Part shown: positions 23,701 through 33,595 of the stretch, in pieces
How the letters are laid out: each line of letters begins with the position of its first letter
Numbering within the stretch: the stretch's first letter is position 1
Source: Chiua virens
Taxonomy: Eukaryota > Basidiomycota > Agaricomycetes > Boletales > Boletaceae
Assembly (NCBI GenBank): GCA_019787685.1
Contig: JAHNUO010000030.1
Span: 62,001-126,000, forward strand
Length of the DNA: 64,000 nucleotides
Direction: 5' to 3'
Position numbers and translations under genes: made by a program
Notes under the pieces: generated by a model
What the model saw: the letters and a program-made list of their open reading frames with translations, nothing else
The model's database searches: none
Told to the model about the DNA's origin: nothing

Positions 23701-24422
23701 TCTCTGAAGTCCTAGAACAAACTAAATCTAATATAGATAAAGCCGTGGAACATATGAAAAACATTACAGATAGATCGAGATCAGAACCCCCCTCTTACTC
23801 TGTTGGTGACAAGGCCTGGCTCTCAACAGCAAACCTAAAAATAAAACAACATCCCAAATTCACAGACAAGTGGATTGGACCATATGACATAATATCCATG
23901 CACGGCCCAAATGCTTTAAAGCTTCGACTCCCACACACTATGCGAATACATCCAGTAGTAAATATTTCTCAGGTCAAACCTTATAAGGAACACCTCCCTG
24001 ATCAGCCAGTTTATAAACCACAGCCTATAGTAATTGGAGATGAACAAGAAGAAGAATTCGAAGCAGACTATATTGTTGATTCCCGAATGAAGGGACACCG
24101 CTTAGAATATCTCATACACTGGAAAGGTTATAATGATGATCAAAGGACTTGGGAACCACTAAAGAATCTAAAGAACGCTCCAGATCTCATATCTGATTTC
24201 CACGAAGCACATCCAGATGCCCCAAGAAAATTAAAAGTCACTCAAACCGAATTTAACTCCATGTTTCGCACATATGATGATAAAACCAAAAATGAAGATG
24301 AGGATAGTCTCCACTGTCTCAATTATGAAATAGATCATCTGGAGTCTAATCATCAGAAGGGGGATAGTGTTACAATATCAACTTTTCCTCACTTAACAAC
24401 TCCAACATTCGATTTATTCTAA
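20769..24422 (+). pseudogene. Gypsy Pol: protease, reverse transcriptase, RNase H, integrase, chromodomain (disrupted)
   Basis: All parts lie in one frame. The aspartic protease has ALLDSGANAIFIHE at about 20890-20935. RT has FTKMDLRWGYNNVHI (about 21722-21768) and the catalytic YIDDLMIF (about 21918-21941). RNase H follows (YHLECDSSDFATGAVLS). The integrase has the HHCC finger (HCKRCARFKG), catalytic D in ADFITDLP, D in ISDRGPQFAS and E in DGQSEQMNRE. A C-terminal chromodomain (EADYIVDSRMKGHRLEYLIH, then WKGYNDDQRTWEP) normally targets heterochromatin. Stops at 21045 (TAA), 21783 (TAG, in GDE-KAAF) and 23037 (TGA, before TYIWPRM) break it; each is one transition from a sense codon. The frame continues about 55 bp into the 3' LTR before its stop. 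Confidence 0.9.
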
Positions 24423-24741
24423 AGATATACGCCTCATGTCAAGGCTGTCCAAAGGATCATATCCGATTGGCTGCCACAATAACACAGCATCCATCACCTC
24501 ATGTCCTTATCTATAACTCATATATATTCACACCTTATCATCCAATAGGATAGATCATGCTTATCTACATAGTTCATACTCAGATTAGAACTCCAACATC
24601 CATGTAGTATATAAACCCCATGAATTGAAGCCAGAGAGCTCTAACAAAGTTCTCTTGGAGTTTTTGCCTCTTCACTGGACTGAACCCTCTCTTCACTCAA
24701 CCACTACACTTTACAGTCTAGTTTTGTTCTAGGTTGTTTCA
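24368..24741 (+). repeat. 3' LTR of the Gypsy element (374 bp)
   Basis: Preceded by the polypurine run AGAAGGGGGATAG. It begins TGTTACAATATCAAC and ends AGGTTGTTTCA. It lacks an 18-bp stretch present in the 5' copy; most other differences are single transitions. Confidence 0.9.
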
Positions 24742-24990
24742 ATATTTCCGGTCGTTGTACATCCAATCTCTAAGTATGAGTGGGTTACAAACCAAGAAAT
24801 GTGCACCATATTGGGATGATGTTCCTAACCTACCATCATACTCATGCAGTTGGCAAGGGAACATAGCGTTATATACGGCTACAATCCAGTTATCAAACCA
24901 CTTAGCATACTTTATCCAATTATGCTCGTTTTGGGGTTTACAACTCAAATGTATAACATTACCAATAAATTCAGATTCCCCTGATATCAA
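24742..24990 (-). pseudogene. Orphan exon fragment of an unrecognised gene
   Basis: On the minus strand the frame reads as natural protein (NEHNWIKYAKWFDNWIVAVY, MFPCQLHEYDGRLGTSSQYG, FLVCNPLILRDWMYNDRKY) and stops only at the junction with the 3' LTR, whose first bases supply the TGA. At its other side it meets the duplicated DnaJ 5' segment at about 24996. Both sides of this exon are therefore rearrangement junctions. The Trp/Tyr-rich composition is typical of a folded domain, but the family was not recognised. Confidence 0.45.
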
Positions 24991-24995
24991 TGTCG

Positions 24996-25391
24996 AGTGC
25001 CAGAACCCTAACCCAAAATCAAGGTTTATGTGGGAGAGTGAACATGTCATTATGTACATATGGCAATGTTCAAAATTGAACTTGGTTCTACCAGACTTTC
25101 AGACTCTGGTTGAGCTCAGTATCATTCTACTTATCACCTGCGATGCAACTACCTACATTGGCTGGTCTTTTGTTGTTGGTCTCTCCAGTTCTCACTGATC
25201 TGTCAAACTCCTCTGGTTCTATCACCCACCCCAACCTCCACCCCCTCATCACTTGTGCAGATGCCCTACTTTCCACAGGTCAGTTCAACAATGCTGCCAA
25301 GACCTACACAGAGGCTGTCTCTCTCTCTCTCTCTCCTGGCGATTATCTTCTCCTCTACAAACGTGCATTTATGCCATATTATGATAGTTAA
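24996..25391 (+). pseudogene. Truncated duplicate of the 5' end of the DnaJ/TPR gene, CpG-decayed
   Basis: Bases 24996-25366 match 29211-29563, covering upstream sequence, signal peptide and first TPR of the DnaJ gene at 29346. ATG 25143 opens a frame with the same signal-peptide pattern (MQLPTLAGLLLLVSPVL) that leaves the homology at about 25366 and stops at 25389-25391. Relative to the intact copy nearly every CpG has become TpG or CpA, while non-CpG bases are almost unchanged. It has extra CT repeats at 25320 and an 11-12 bp insertion near 25090. It cannot encode a co-chaperone, though a short secreted peptide is still open. Confidence 0.9.
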
Positions 25392-25745
25392 ATTTGCTAC
25401 TCAAGTATTTGCAACTTCTATATATTTGACAAGTGTTGGCATAGTAGGTGTGGACTTGCGGTATAGTGGTTATGATGTGGTATTATGCATGTGGTGCATT
25501 GTTTGCAGTATTGGGGGTTCAACCCTTGTCGTGGTCTTTATTTTTTCGTGTTTTTTTGTGCCGCCCCTCCTGAGGCGTGGGAATTGAAAAATCTCCCGAC
25601 ATCTGCCAGACATCCCGCCCTCATCTCACGCGCCTCCGCTGTAACGCGTGACTGACAAATTCCGTCAGATGTTCACACGGCACCTAAAAGATTTGGTGGT
25701 GTAGTGGTTTCAGTACAATACTACAATACAATAACCTTGATCTCC
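25371..25745 (+). repeat. Putative tRNA-derived SINE material
   Basis: At 25455-25520 a polymerase III-like promoter pair is seen. An A-box-like GTATAGTGGTTATGATG resembles the D-arm of tRNA-Asp/Glu, and about 50 bp later comes a B-box-like GGGGGTTCAACCC. A second head-like segment, GGTGGTGTAGTGGTTTCAG, lies at about 25696, followed by CCTTGATCTCC. The cloverleaf arms do not pair well, so it is not a functional tRNA. It separates the duplicated DnaJ fragment from the P-loop gene. Confidence 0.45.
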
Positions 25746-25751
25746 AATACA

Positions 25752-28700
25752 TCACGCTCGTTTCTTCTCCGGTACACTCTTCCCATGTTCCCACTGCATG
25801 TGTTTACGAGTCGGCGTACTCCCAAAGTTCACCTGCGCATCCAGATATTTTCCAAAGAATCTTTCAATACTGGGAAGCTGCGCGATGTGAACGAGCTCCT
25901 GGAGCCTGTTAAGGAGCGCACTATGGTTTGCTAAAAACGGATAAGTGCTCGTGTCGATACCAGCAGCGTAGATACGCATGCAACGATCATCTGTCTCTCG
26001 TTCTGGGAAGGTAACGGAAAATGACGGTGGTTGGCCAAGATCCGCCATAATCGCAATGTAAGGAAGGCCGTTGGGACGCTCGCGCTTCGGAATCTCAGAA
26101 TCTTGGCCGCTGATTCCGCCTCGGGTGATGGGCGCCAATTCATTTTTGGAATCGGTCGATTCCCGAGCCTTGTCCGAAATGAATATTTGCGACATTTGCA
26201 ATTCCGCTGACGCCTTGTCATGCTCGTCCTTGAAGTAGATAGGGATTACCTTGTCAATGCGGGGTTGTTGGTGGCAGCATTGCACAGCGCTAGTCCTCAT
26301 CCAGTGGCGTAGCGTCCACTCGTCAAATCTATGCAACGTATTGTTAGAAGTCAAGCTTATCAGCGAGATTTTCATTACTGACCCTAGTCCGTTTGATTTA
26401 TTAATGTCAGTGTCCATAGACACCCAATGCGAAAAGTTAAGATAGGCATTTTTAAACGCTTCGTGCGTAATCGAGGCTTTCTTCTCCTTAGCGTTCCAGA
26501 TTTGCGGTCCAAAAACGAATTCGAGCCAATCCACGACAGAGATCATCTGACAGTCCGCGAGATGTGCGTCGAACGTCTTTGGCCACTCGGTCCCCTTGTT
26601 CTTCGCCTTCGTGCGGACGTACAAGTCCTTGGCCAGAAGCCACAGTAAACGACTGGCCATTTCCCCCCGTTTCCCCTTATCAATCATACCCCCATTCAAC
26701 GCTTGTAACAGGTTTTCCAGACAAGCAGGTAGCCTCTCTGGGCTATCATGCAAGGCGTATGCTGCTGCACAGGACAGTATTGGCTCTGAGGGATACTTTG
26801 TAAACCTCCAAATGCGGTCTGGTGTGGTGGAGAGGCATATGCGCATGTGGCTCGCGACTCCTTTCTCCAAGTGCCCCACCGAATCCGGATGCCCAAGAGC
26901 GACATCCAGCCCAAATCGTTGTCCCAGCACTGCGAGCATCTGGTGCGTGTCCTTTGCATCGAACTCTGGAGTTCCACATAACTTGGAGGACGCGGTATCC
27001 ATCACTAGTTGAACGTTATCGAGCGAAGTCTCGAGAGATTTCCACCTGTGGACAAGAACTAGGCAAGTCGTTGGCTTTCACAGAGAATGGGACATACAAA
27101 GGTCTTCCGAAGCTTGCAATGTGTTTAAGCCGAGAAATATCCTTGATATCAGTCTCTCGAAGTTCAGGTGCATTCTGATCCCATCCCAGCTGCGTGTAAG
27201 GCTCGAAAAGTTTCTCTCCGTTAATGGAGACACGAGCGGAATTATCTGAAAGCGAATAAGTTGGAAATTGAAACGAAATTGAAAGTAGTCTGACGTTGTT
27301 TATTTGGTGGGGAGAAATCGGCGACCCTGGAGGTCGTCGACGCAAATACAACCCAGATTGCATGCTTCCCTCGGTCTTGATGAGAATATTCATTTACAAT
27401 CCGACAGAAAACGTCCGCTGGGCGATACCCTCCGTTACATTTTGATGAGAGCGATTGCGCTTCGTCGAGTGCGATCACCAACTTGGGGTTGGTGGAATCA
27501 CCAGGAAAGATATTTCCAAGCCGGGTAGTCATCTTCTCGTATACATCAAACAGAGGAGTAGAAAATTTGAATCTTGGTGGATCAGAACGCCGAGGATTGG
27601 GCTCTGGTTCGTACACGTCAATTAGTTGTCACACCCTGGTACCGCATGACGTATTCACCCGACAGAGAAATATTTTTGATCCTATCTGCGGCGGTATCAA
27701 CATCGGTGTTTTTGTCGACGTCTGGCTCAGTGGAAGCCCTTTCCCCTTTGCCGGGCTTTCCGTCAATGCGATGGACAAGATCAACACGAGCCTGCGCAAC
27801 GTTATTGTATTCGAATCCGACATGATAAGACACGACGTCCAAACCTTGTTGTATTTCTGCGAAAGTTTGTCAAAGAAATCACTCCTCGTGGTGTGGATCC
27901 GAGTTGGAGAGTAGCTCATATCGCACATCTCGCGGGCCCATCGGAGGATCTTTGTCTTGGAATTGCGAGTGGAATGCTCCGTCGACAGTTGTTCCTCGAC
28001 GATATCGAAAAGAGCGATGAAGAACGCATAGCAATGGATTCGGTACTCCTCTTCATTAGAAGGGAATTCGGTCAATATTGTTGCTGGGATTGGATCACGG
28101 GCAGGGAAAGTCAGCCTGTCCGTCAACGAGGGTTCTGAATCACGTAGGTTCATGTATAGCACGATGACATCCTTCTTGCTCAACTAAATGGGATCGATTC
28201 AGCCTCCGCATTCATATGACAGCAATGCTTGGCACATACCTCTGTCAACATCCTTGATTTCCCTGTTCCGGAACTCTGGACGATCGAGCAGAACTTGGCA
28301 TAGTACGATGGACTATTCGTGTTCCTGAATCGCTTCTCGTTTAAGGCTAAATACTCGTAGAAGCCGTCTATGGCTGCGCCACGGTAAGTTGCCTCAAAAG
28401 ATGCCGAGAGGCCCTTCTGGAGATCTGAATAAGTGGGTGAGTATGTGACAGCAGGTGGATGGGACTACCAATAGTACTCGCCCTGATAGGGAATGGTCTG
28501 TTCTGGAAATTGCTGTACTGGTATTTCTGGTACTTTGAGAATGGCTACCACAAAGACCATCAGTCATGTGCAAGGTAAATAGACACGAATGATAAACACG
28601 TACCGAGATTTCGAATCTCGCGGTATGATTTGCGCTCCCATGCAGCTGCGAGCATCCTACGCAAGTCCTCGTGTGTTTGAATCAGTCGTTGAGCTTCGCG

Positions 28701-28898
28701 GAGCTTCGTAAACTTCGGATCCAAGTGCCCATTGGAATCGCTGACGATATGAGTGAGAAGAACAGTATACTCCATGAGCGATTCGAGCTTAGGGGAGGTG
28801 GAGTGCGTCCACGATTCAGCAGTGGCCTCATTCACCGCCCTGTCGAGTGCGTCATGTGTGGCATTGTCGAATGTATCTGGAAGACTTTCGAGGGGCAT
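25752..28898 (-). CDS. P-loop NTPase of a large Agaricomycete family, with REase-like C-terminal region (CR/Crinkler-type effector relative)
   Basis: Start chosen at ATG 28898 (MPLESLPDTFDNATHDAL). Exons separated by about 50-60-nt introns give an N-terminal helical region, then TIPYQGEYYW, and a Walker A variant VQSSGTGKSRML at about 28247-28285. Walker B is LVIALDEAQS (about 27455-27482). A family block is PYTQLGWDQ...DISRLKHIASFGRPL, and the long C-terminal exon runs 27005-25752. The C-terminal part has QPRIDKVIPIYF followed by IFISDK. In relatives as I recall them this position carries D...(Q/E)xK, a restriction-endonuclease-fold signature; here the Q/E is Ser. Such NTPase-nuclease architectures occur in Crinkler-type proteins of basidiomycetes. 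No signal peptide is seen. Function is unknown, and nuclease activity is doubtful given the altered motif. Confidence 0.6.
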
Positions 28899-29345
28899 GA
28901 CGGAGCTGATGTTGCAATTGAAATCGCCTGAAGCGCCGCCTTTATATTTCCAGAAGCACACCCACAATCGATTGATAACATCCACAGCAAGCTGTCACTG
29001 TCCACCGGATCGTTCGATGTGACTATTGTTCCTTGCTAGTGCCAGTTTGTCGTGACGGATAAGAGATGGATCTCCGACTCGGATGTAGATCCAGCTCAGG
29101 CTATTGTTCCCTTGAAAGAGCACTGGATCTGTCTTGAATATAGCGGACCTGATTGTGAGGACTATTTACTGCTTTGTGGACCAGGTCATCGGGTCCGGGT
29201 TTGTATGAGCAGCGCCGGAACCCTAACCCGAAATCAAGGTTTACGTGGGAGAGTGAACGTGTCATTGTGTACGTATGAGGGCAGTAATGTTCGAAATTGA
29301 ACTTGGTTCTGCTTGAGCTCAGTATCGTTCTACTTATCACCTGCG

Positions 29346-31208
29346 ATGCGACTACCTACATTGGCTGGTCTTTTGTTGTTGGTCTCTCCAGTTCTCGCTG
29401 ATCCGTCAAACTCCTCCGGTTCGATCGCCCACCCCAACCTCCACCCCCTCATCGCTCGTGCAGATGCCCTACTTTCCGCAGGTCAGTTCAACGATGCTGC
29501 CAAGACCTACACAGAGGCTATCTCTCTCTCTCCTGGCGATTATCTTCTCCTCTACAAACGCGCTACCGCCTACTTTTCGCTAAGCAGGCATTCCAGTGCC
29601 CTGGATGATTTCTCCAAAGTCTTGGAGTTGACGTCGGGCGAATTCGATAAAGCCATCATGATGATGGCAAAGATCTACACCAAGGAGGGTGACTTTACTC
29701 AAGCAAAGAGCACCCTCGATGGCTATGCACTCAAGGCGCCCCGTAGTCCTGCTGTGGACGAGTTGTTGGCGGACATCAAGGATGCCCAGGGAGCAGCAAA
29801 GAAAGCGAGCACTGCGAAGCGTTCTCAGCTTTGGACGGTCTGTTCGGAGGCGGCGACCCAGGCTCTCAGAGTCGCCAGTCACAGTACCGAGATTCGTCGC
29901 ATCCGTGCCGAATGTAGCCTTGCAGGCGGCGACACACAAGTTGCTGTCGTCGATTTGAGGTTCGTCGTTCAACTATGCCGTTTTATGATGTTGATCTATC
30001 TGTCGACAGCCGACTTTCTCATCTCTCTCAGCCAACGACGACTTCCTTGATGCACATATTCCGATTGGCATACTTCCTTCTCCCCCCTTCCCAATCTGCT
30101 TCCTCGCATACCTCTCATCTTGCGCCTATCAAGCAATGTCTACATCTGGATCCCGACTCACCCTTTTGTAAGCCTGTTCACAGGCTGATCAAATCACTCG
30201 ACAAAAGCTTCACCAAACTCGACAAGCACATTCAGGAGAACGACTGGATGGGTGTCGTCAAACACGTCGCGGGTCCATCGAGAGAGTTCCCAGGCGATGG
30301 TCTCGCGGCCACGTTTGACGAGGCAATCCAGAACCATGGCTCACCCGAACTCCTTGCTTCCTCCTCCTCTGTACCGATCCCTGACGTGCGACTCTCGAGT
30401 CCACGGCGCGCGCATATTCTACGGTCGGCCTGTCGTGCGTATAACAAGCTCAATCTACCCAAGAAGGCTGAAGCATGGTGCGATGCACTCTTGGCAATGT
30501 CGGAGGACGCTCTCAAGGCTGCGAGCGAAATGATGTCCGAAGGAAGTCCGGAGGTGGATGGTTGGATTGGGAAAGGCGAGGCATTACTTATTCGCGAACA
30601 GTGGGAAGACGCAGTGAGAGCATTCGAGCGAGCAGCGGAAGGGAGTGGCAGGAGTGACCGCGACGTGAGCGTCTCACCATTTTGTCCAAGTTGATCAGCT
30701 ATTCACCGTGTTTGTCCTACAGGTACTCTCTCGGCTGCAGAAAGCCCAAAGACTGCTAAAGCAATCAAAACAAAAAGATTACTACAAGGTCTTGGGCGTT
30801 GCACGAGATGCCGATACCAAGACAATCAAGAAGGCTTTGTACGTTTCCCTTTTCTCTCCCAGAGTCGGCGTGTGCTCACCCCTGAAATCAGCCGCAAAGC
30901 TGCCATGTCTGCTCATCCAGACAAGGGTGGTTCAGAAGCGAAGATGGCCGCCGTGAACGAGGCATATGAAGTACTTAGCAAGCCTGGTGAGTCCTTATGA
31001 TTCGTCCAGGACAACATTTAATTGCCGTGGTCAATACGCAGAACTTCGCCAGCGCTTCGACAATGGAGATGATCCAAACGACCCAAATTCCCAAGGTGGT
31101 AATCCATTTGGTGGTTTCCAGGGTGGTTTTGGTGGCGAGCATCCGTTCTCGCAGTTCTTCCAGGCTGGTGGAAGGGGTGGTGGGTTCTCATTCACGTATG
31201 GACATTAA
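29346..31208 (+). CDS. ER-type TPR-DnaJ co-chaperone (DNAJC3/P58IPK-like)
   Basis: ATG 29346 starts a clear signal peptide (MRLPTLAGLLLLVSPVLA). A series of TPR units follows (LIARADALLSAGQFNDAAKT, YLLLYKRATAYFSLSRHSSA, KIYTKEGDFTQA) through exons to 30666. The C-terminal J domain is spread over three small exons: DYYKVLGVARDADTKTIKKA, then the HPD motif in SAHPDKGG (about 30911-30928) and NEAYEVLSKP. It ends in a Gly/Phe-rich tail after FDNGDDPNDP. This layout is that of DNAJC3/P58IPK, which feeds unfolded clients to BiP in the ER lumen. No KDEL-type retrieval signal is seen at the C-terminus (FTYGH). The gene is divergent from the P-loop gene. Its 5' 350 bp exist as a mutated copy 4.2 kb upstream. 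Confidence 0.88.
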
Positions 31209-31431
31209 TATCCATGAGGGGTTCTTCGGCACCAGGTTCGTGGACACCATGCTGAGTGACGCTAGTGTCGCATGATCTGCTGGACGGGACCCGGGGATAC
31301 CTATGGACTGGAGTGACTGTTATTTACTTGTTGTACCACCCTATCCCCTCATTTTCTCTATCTCAATCACTTTGCAAAGAGAGACCTCCATCCGTTTCGA
31401 TCTCAGAATGACTATCGATTGATGGCATAGT

Positions 31432-32473
31432 TTATCGTATTTCGACCTTGCGTCCTGCCCAATCTTCTCGCAAGCGCACTTCAACAAGCTTGTCCAAATC
31501 TTTTGCAATACCGACTGCGACGTTGAGCAACCTCAATATCTCCTCTGGTGCCGTCGGAACACCCCCCGCTTTGTGCAAGACACATATCTCACGCTGCGCG
31601 TTGAGCGCAACGCTCATCGTGCCCGCACTCAGCCTTTGCTCCAGCAACGACGGGTCGACGACCGGACGCGTCGTCGGATCAGAGAAAAACGCGAACGTGA
31701 CACAAAACGGCGTGTGATGGATCGCGAGCGGTACCGGGGCGCGTTCTTCTGGCGCATGCTGTGATGGTGTTGGGTAGGTGACTGCATGAGAGGACGCGAG
31801 ACGCACCACGATCACCTCGTCCCCGATCACCTCGACGTCAGGCCGACGCACATGTTTAAAAGCGACGATCCCGGCAAGACAAGCACAATCCAGCATGTTC
31901 CCTGCGTCAGCGAGACAGTGGATGGTTAGACGGAGGTGCCAGACCTAGTTTAGTGTGAGCACGAACGCGGTAAGTGAAAAGCCACGCACGCGTTGCCCGG
32001 CGAGGATGCAGAGCGATTCCTTGTCGATTGCATCGCTGCGTCGAAGGATCTTGTCGAGCATGCGAGTCATCGTGACCTCCTCTTCGGAGGGCCTGCATAC
32101 CATGAGCGCCTAGAAGCGCACGCAAACGGGAGGGCCTACCGACCAAGTTCGTAATCGACAGAGGCCATCGGCGAGATTTCAGAATGGATAGTGAGGATGC
32201 CTTCAGATGGCCGTTCTGGGAGTGGTTTAACCATTTTTGCGTCCACGTTGGCGACGACGCTGTGAAGAATATGTTGGATCACGACAATGGCCAGTGTCTC
32301 CGTGCTACGCACCGTGTTTTACCGTAGGTACATTCGACCCAGCCTAGTTCTGGTCCAAACGTGATGGTTGGCGTCCGTAATTCGAGTGCACCGCGTCCAT
32401 CGAGACGGAGCGATTGCTTGAGGGCCTCGTAGGTGAACTCTTTCTCGGGTATGGATGGTGAATGAGGACGCAT
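31432..32473 (-). CDS. RRP45: Exosome core subunit RRP45 (RNase PH fold)
   Basis: ATG 32473 gives MRPHSPSIPEKEFTYEALKQ, then LRLDGRGALELRTP and ELGWVECTYGKT, the usual RNase PH N-terminus. After introns near 32280 and 32150-32100 come KPLPERPSEGILTIHSEISP and a segment with DKILRRSDAIDKESLCI. The final exon (31896-31432) has NMLDCACLAGIVAFKHVRRP, VEVIGDEVIVV, PLAIHHTPFCVTFAFF, DPSLLEQRLSAGTMSVALNA and a C-terminal helix. RRP45 (EXOSC9 in animals) is a structural, catalytically inactive ring subunit of the nuclear and cytoplasmic RNA exosome. It is divergent from TRM112 and convergent with the DnaJ gene. Introns are about 50 nt and no damage is seen. Confidence 0.9.
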
Positions 32474-32527
32474 CTGTACAACCCATACTGCTTACGTACG
32501 CACAGATAACAAGCTTCTCCTCCTCCA
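32474..32527. promoter_or_regulatory. 54-bp shared divergent promoter/5'UTR interval between RRP45 and TRM112
   Basis: Only 54 bp lie between the two start codons. Both ATGs are well supported by family N-termini, so the leaders must be very short or each gene's promoter must extend into the other's first exon. No TATA box is seen. The segment contains a CT-rich run (TTCTCCTCCTCC) directly before TRM112, a common fungal initiator environment. Confidence 0.7.
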
Positions 32528-33076
32528 ATGGTCCGCTTGATTACCCACAATCTGCTCGCTTGCCACGCCAAGGGCTGCGCCGTCAACAACTTTCCATTGC
32601 TACTCCAAGACGTCCAAATCGAACTTTTCGAACAAGAGTTCAATCTCGAGTTCATCAGAAATATGCTGCCAAGGCTCGACTGGCGTGCCCTCGTCGACGC
32701 GGCCACGTTGGCAAGTGGTTGACCCGTATCATCTCGCTCGCGCATGCTGAGATGTATGTAGTAGGTCGGAGACACGTCGCTGCCGCGCGAGCAGCCCGAA
32801 ATGATGGACGACGAGCTTCTGCAGAATCTGCATCACGTCCTCCTCGAGGTGACCCGCCCCATCCCGCGTTCCGTCTGATCTGTGGTTGCTTATGCTCGTT
32901 GCACACGCCACCCAGATCCATATCATGGAAGGCATGCTGATATGTCCGAATTGCAAGCACGCCTACGCGATCTCGAGTGGTATTCCCAACATGGTGTGTT
33001 TCTATGCTATGTTCTTCTGTGTTCTGCACGATCTTGATGGCGTTTGAAGCTGCTGGAAGAACATGAAATCGGTTGA
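32528..33076 (+). CDS. TRM112: Multifunctional methyltransferase activator TRM112
   Basis: The frame MVRLITHNLLACHAKGCAVN matches the TRM112 N-terminus with its first zinc-ligand pair (CHAKGC). After the first exon (to about 32720) an intron leads to REQPEMMDDELLQNLHHVLL. A second intron leads to IHIMEGMLICPNCKHAYAIS, with the second zinc pair CPNC and SSGIPNM. A last intron is followed by LLEEHEIG and stop at 33074-33076. Total about 120 residues, normal for the family. TRM112 stabilises several methyltransferases acting on tRNA, rRNA and eRF1. It is divergent from RRP45. Confidence 0.92.
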
Positions 33077-33595
33077 TTTTCGCCTCGATGGGAGAGGTTT
33101 CTACCGACCCACCTATCGAAAAAGGAACCGAGATCAAGTCCGATATTAGGTTATTGTGTTCTTCCAGTTCTTATCCCAAATCTCCCAGTCATTAGGTCTT
33201 AACTTACCGGATTAAATATAGTGACGTCGTAGGCGAAAGCTTGAGATAGAGACCAGTGCTCACGATATGAGGGATATAAGAAAGCATACTGAACCTAGAA
33301 TGTCACTGGACGAAAGATACACCTTAGGAGACGAAGGACTGCATGTATTGATATCATATATGGGGTCACTTGGCATAGATGGGGCATAACGAGGAAAATC
33401 ATACAGCATAACCTGATCGCAAAAACGAAAGAACACAAGAATGAATGAAGGGGTAAAGCAAAGAGTGGTATACACAAAACCGCCTCGCAGAACAAGCAAA
33501 GAACGCACAAGGAACCACAAGAAAAAGAATCCCCGTCGCGATCGAATAAGTTACCTGTACAATCAGCAACGACCTCTCCTTTATTTTCTCGAGTC
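33077..33595. other. Convergent intergenic stretch, no gene
   Basis: Lies between the 3' ends of TRM112 and the minus-strand disordered protein gene. Only short frames without family features; probably 3'UTRs. Confidence 0.5.

Larger units (their letters stand above)
17982..24741 (+). mobile_element. Ty3/Gypsy chromodomain LTR retrotransposon (chromovirus), defective
   Basis: A complete-length element: 5' LTR 17982-18373, leader with two extra ORFs, gag, pol in the order protease-RT-RNase H-integrase-chromodomain, a polypurine tract (about 24356-24366), and 3' LTR 24368-24741. The five-base flanks differ (TCTTC on the left, ATATT on the right), so no target site duplication is visible. In-frame stops at 19626, 19985, 21045, 21783 and 23037 and frame breaks near 19741 and 20170 make it non-autonomous. 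Confidence 0.9.

Noticed and set aside
25455..25525. Possible functional tRNA gene
   Set aside because: Promoter-like boxes are present, but the acceptor, anticodon and T arms do not pair convincingly; called SINE-like instead.
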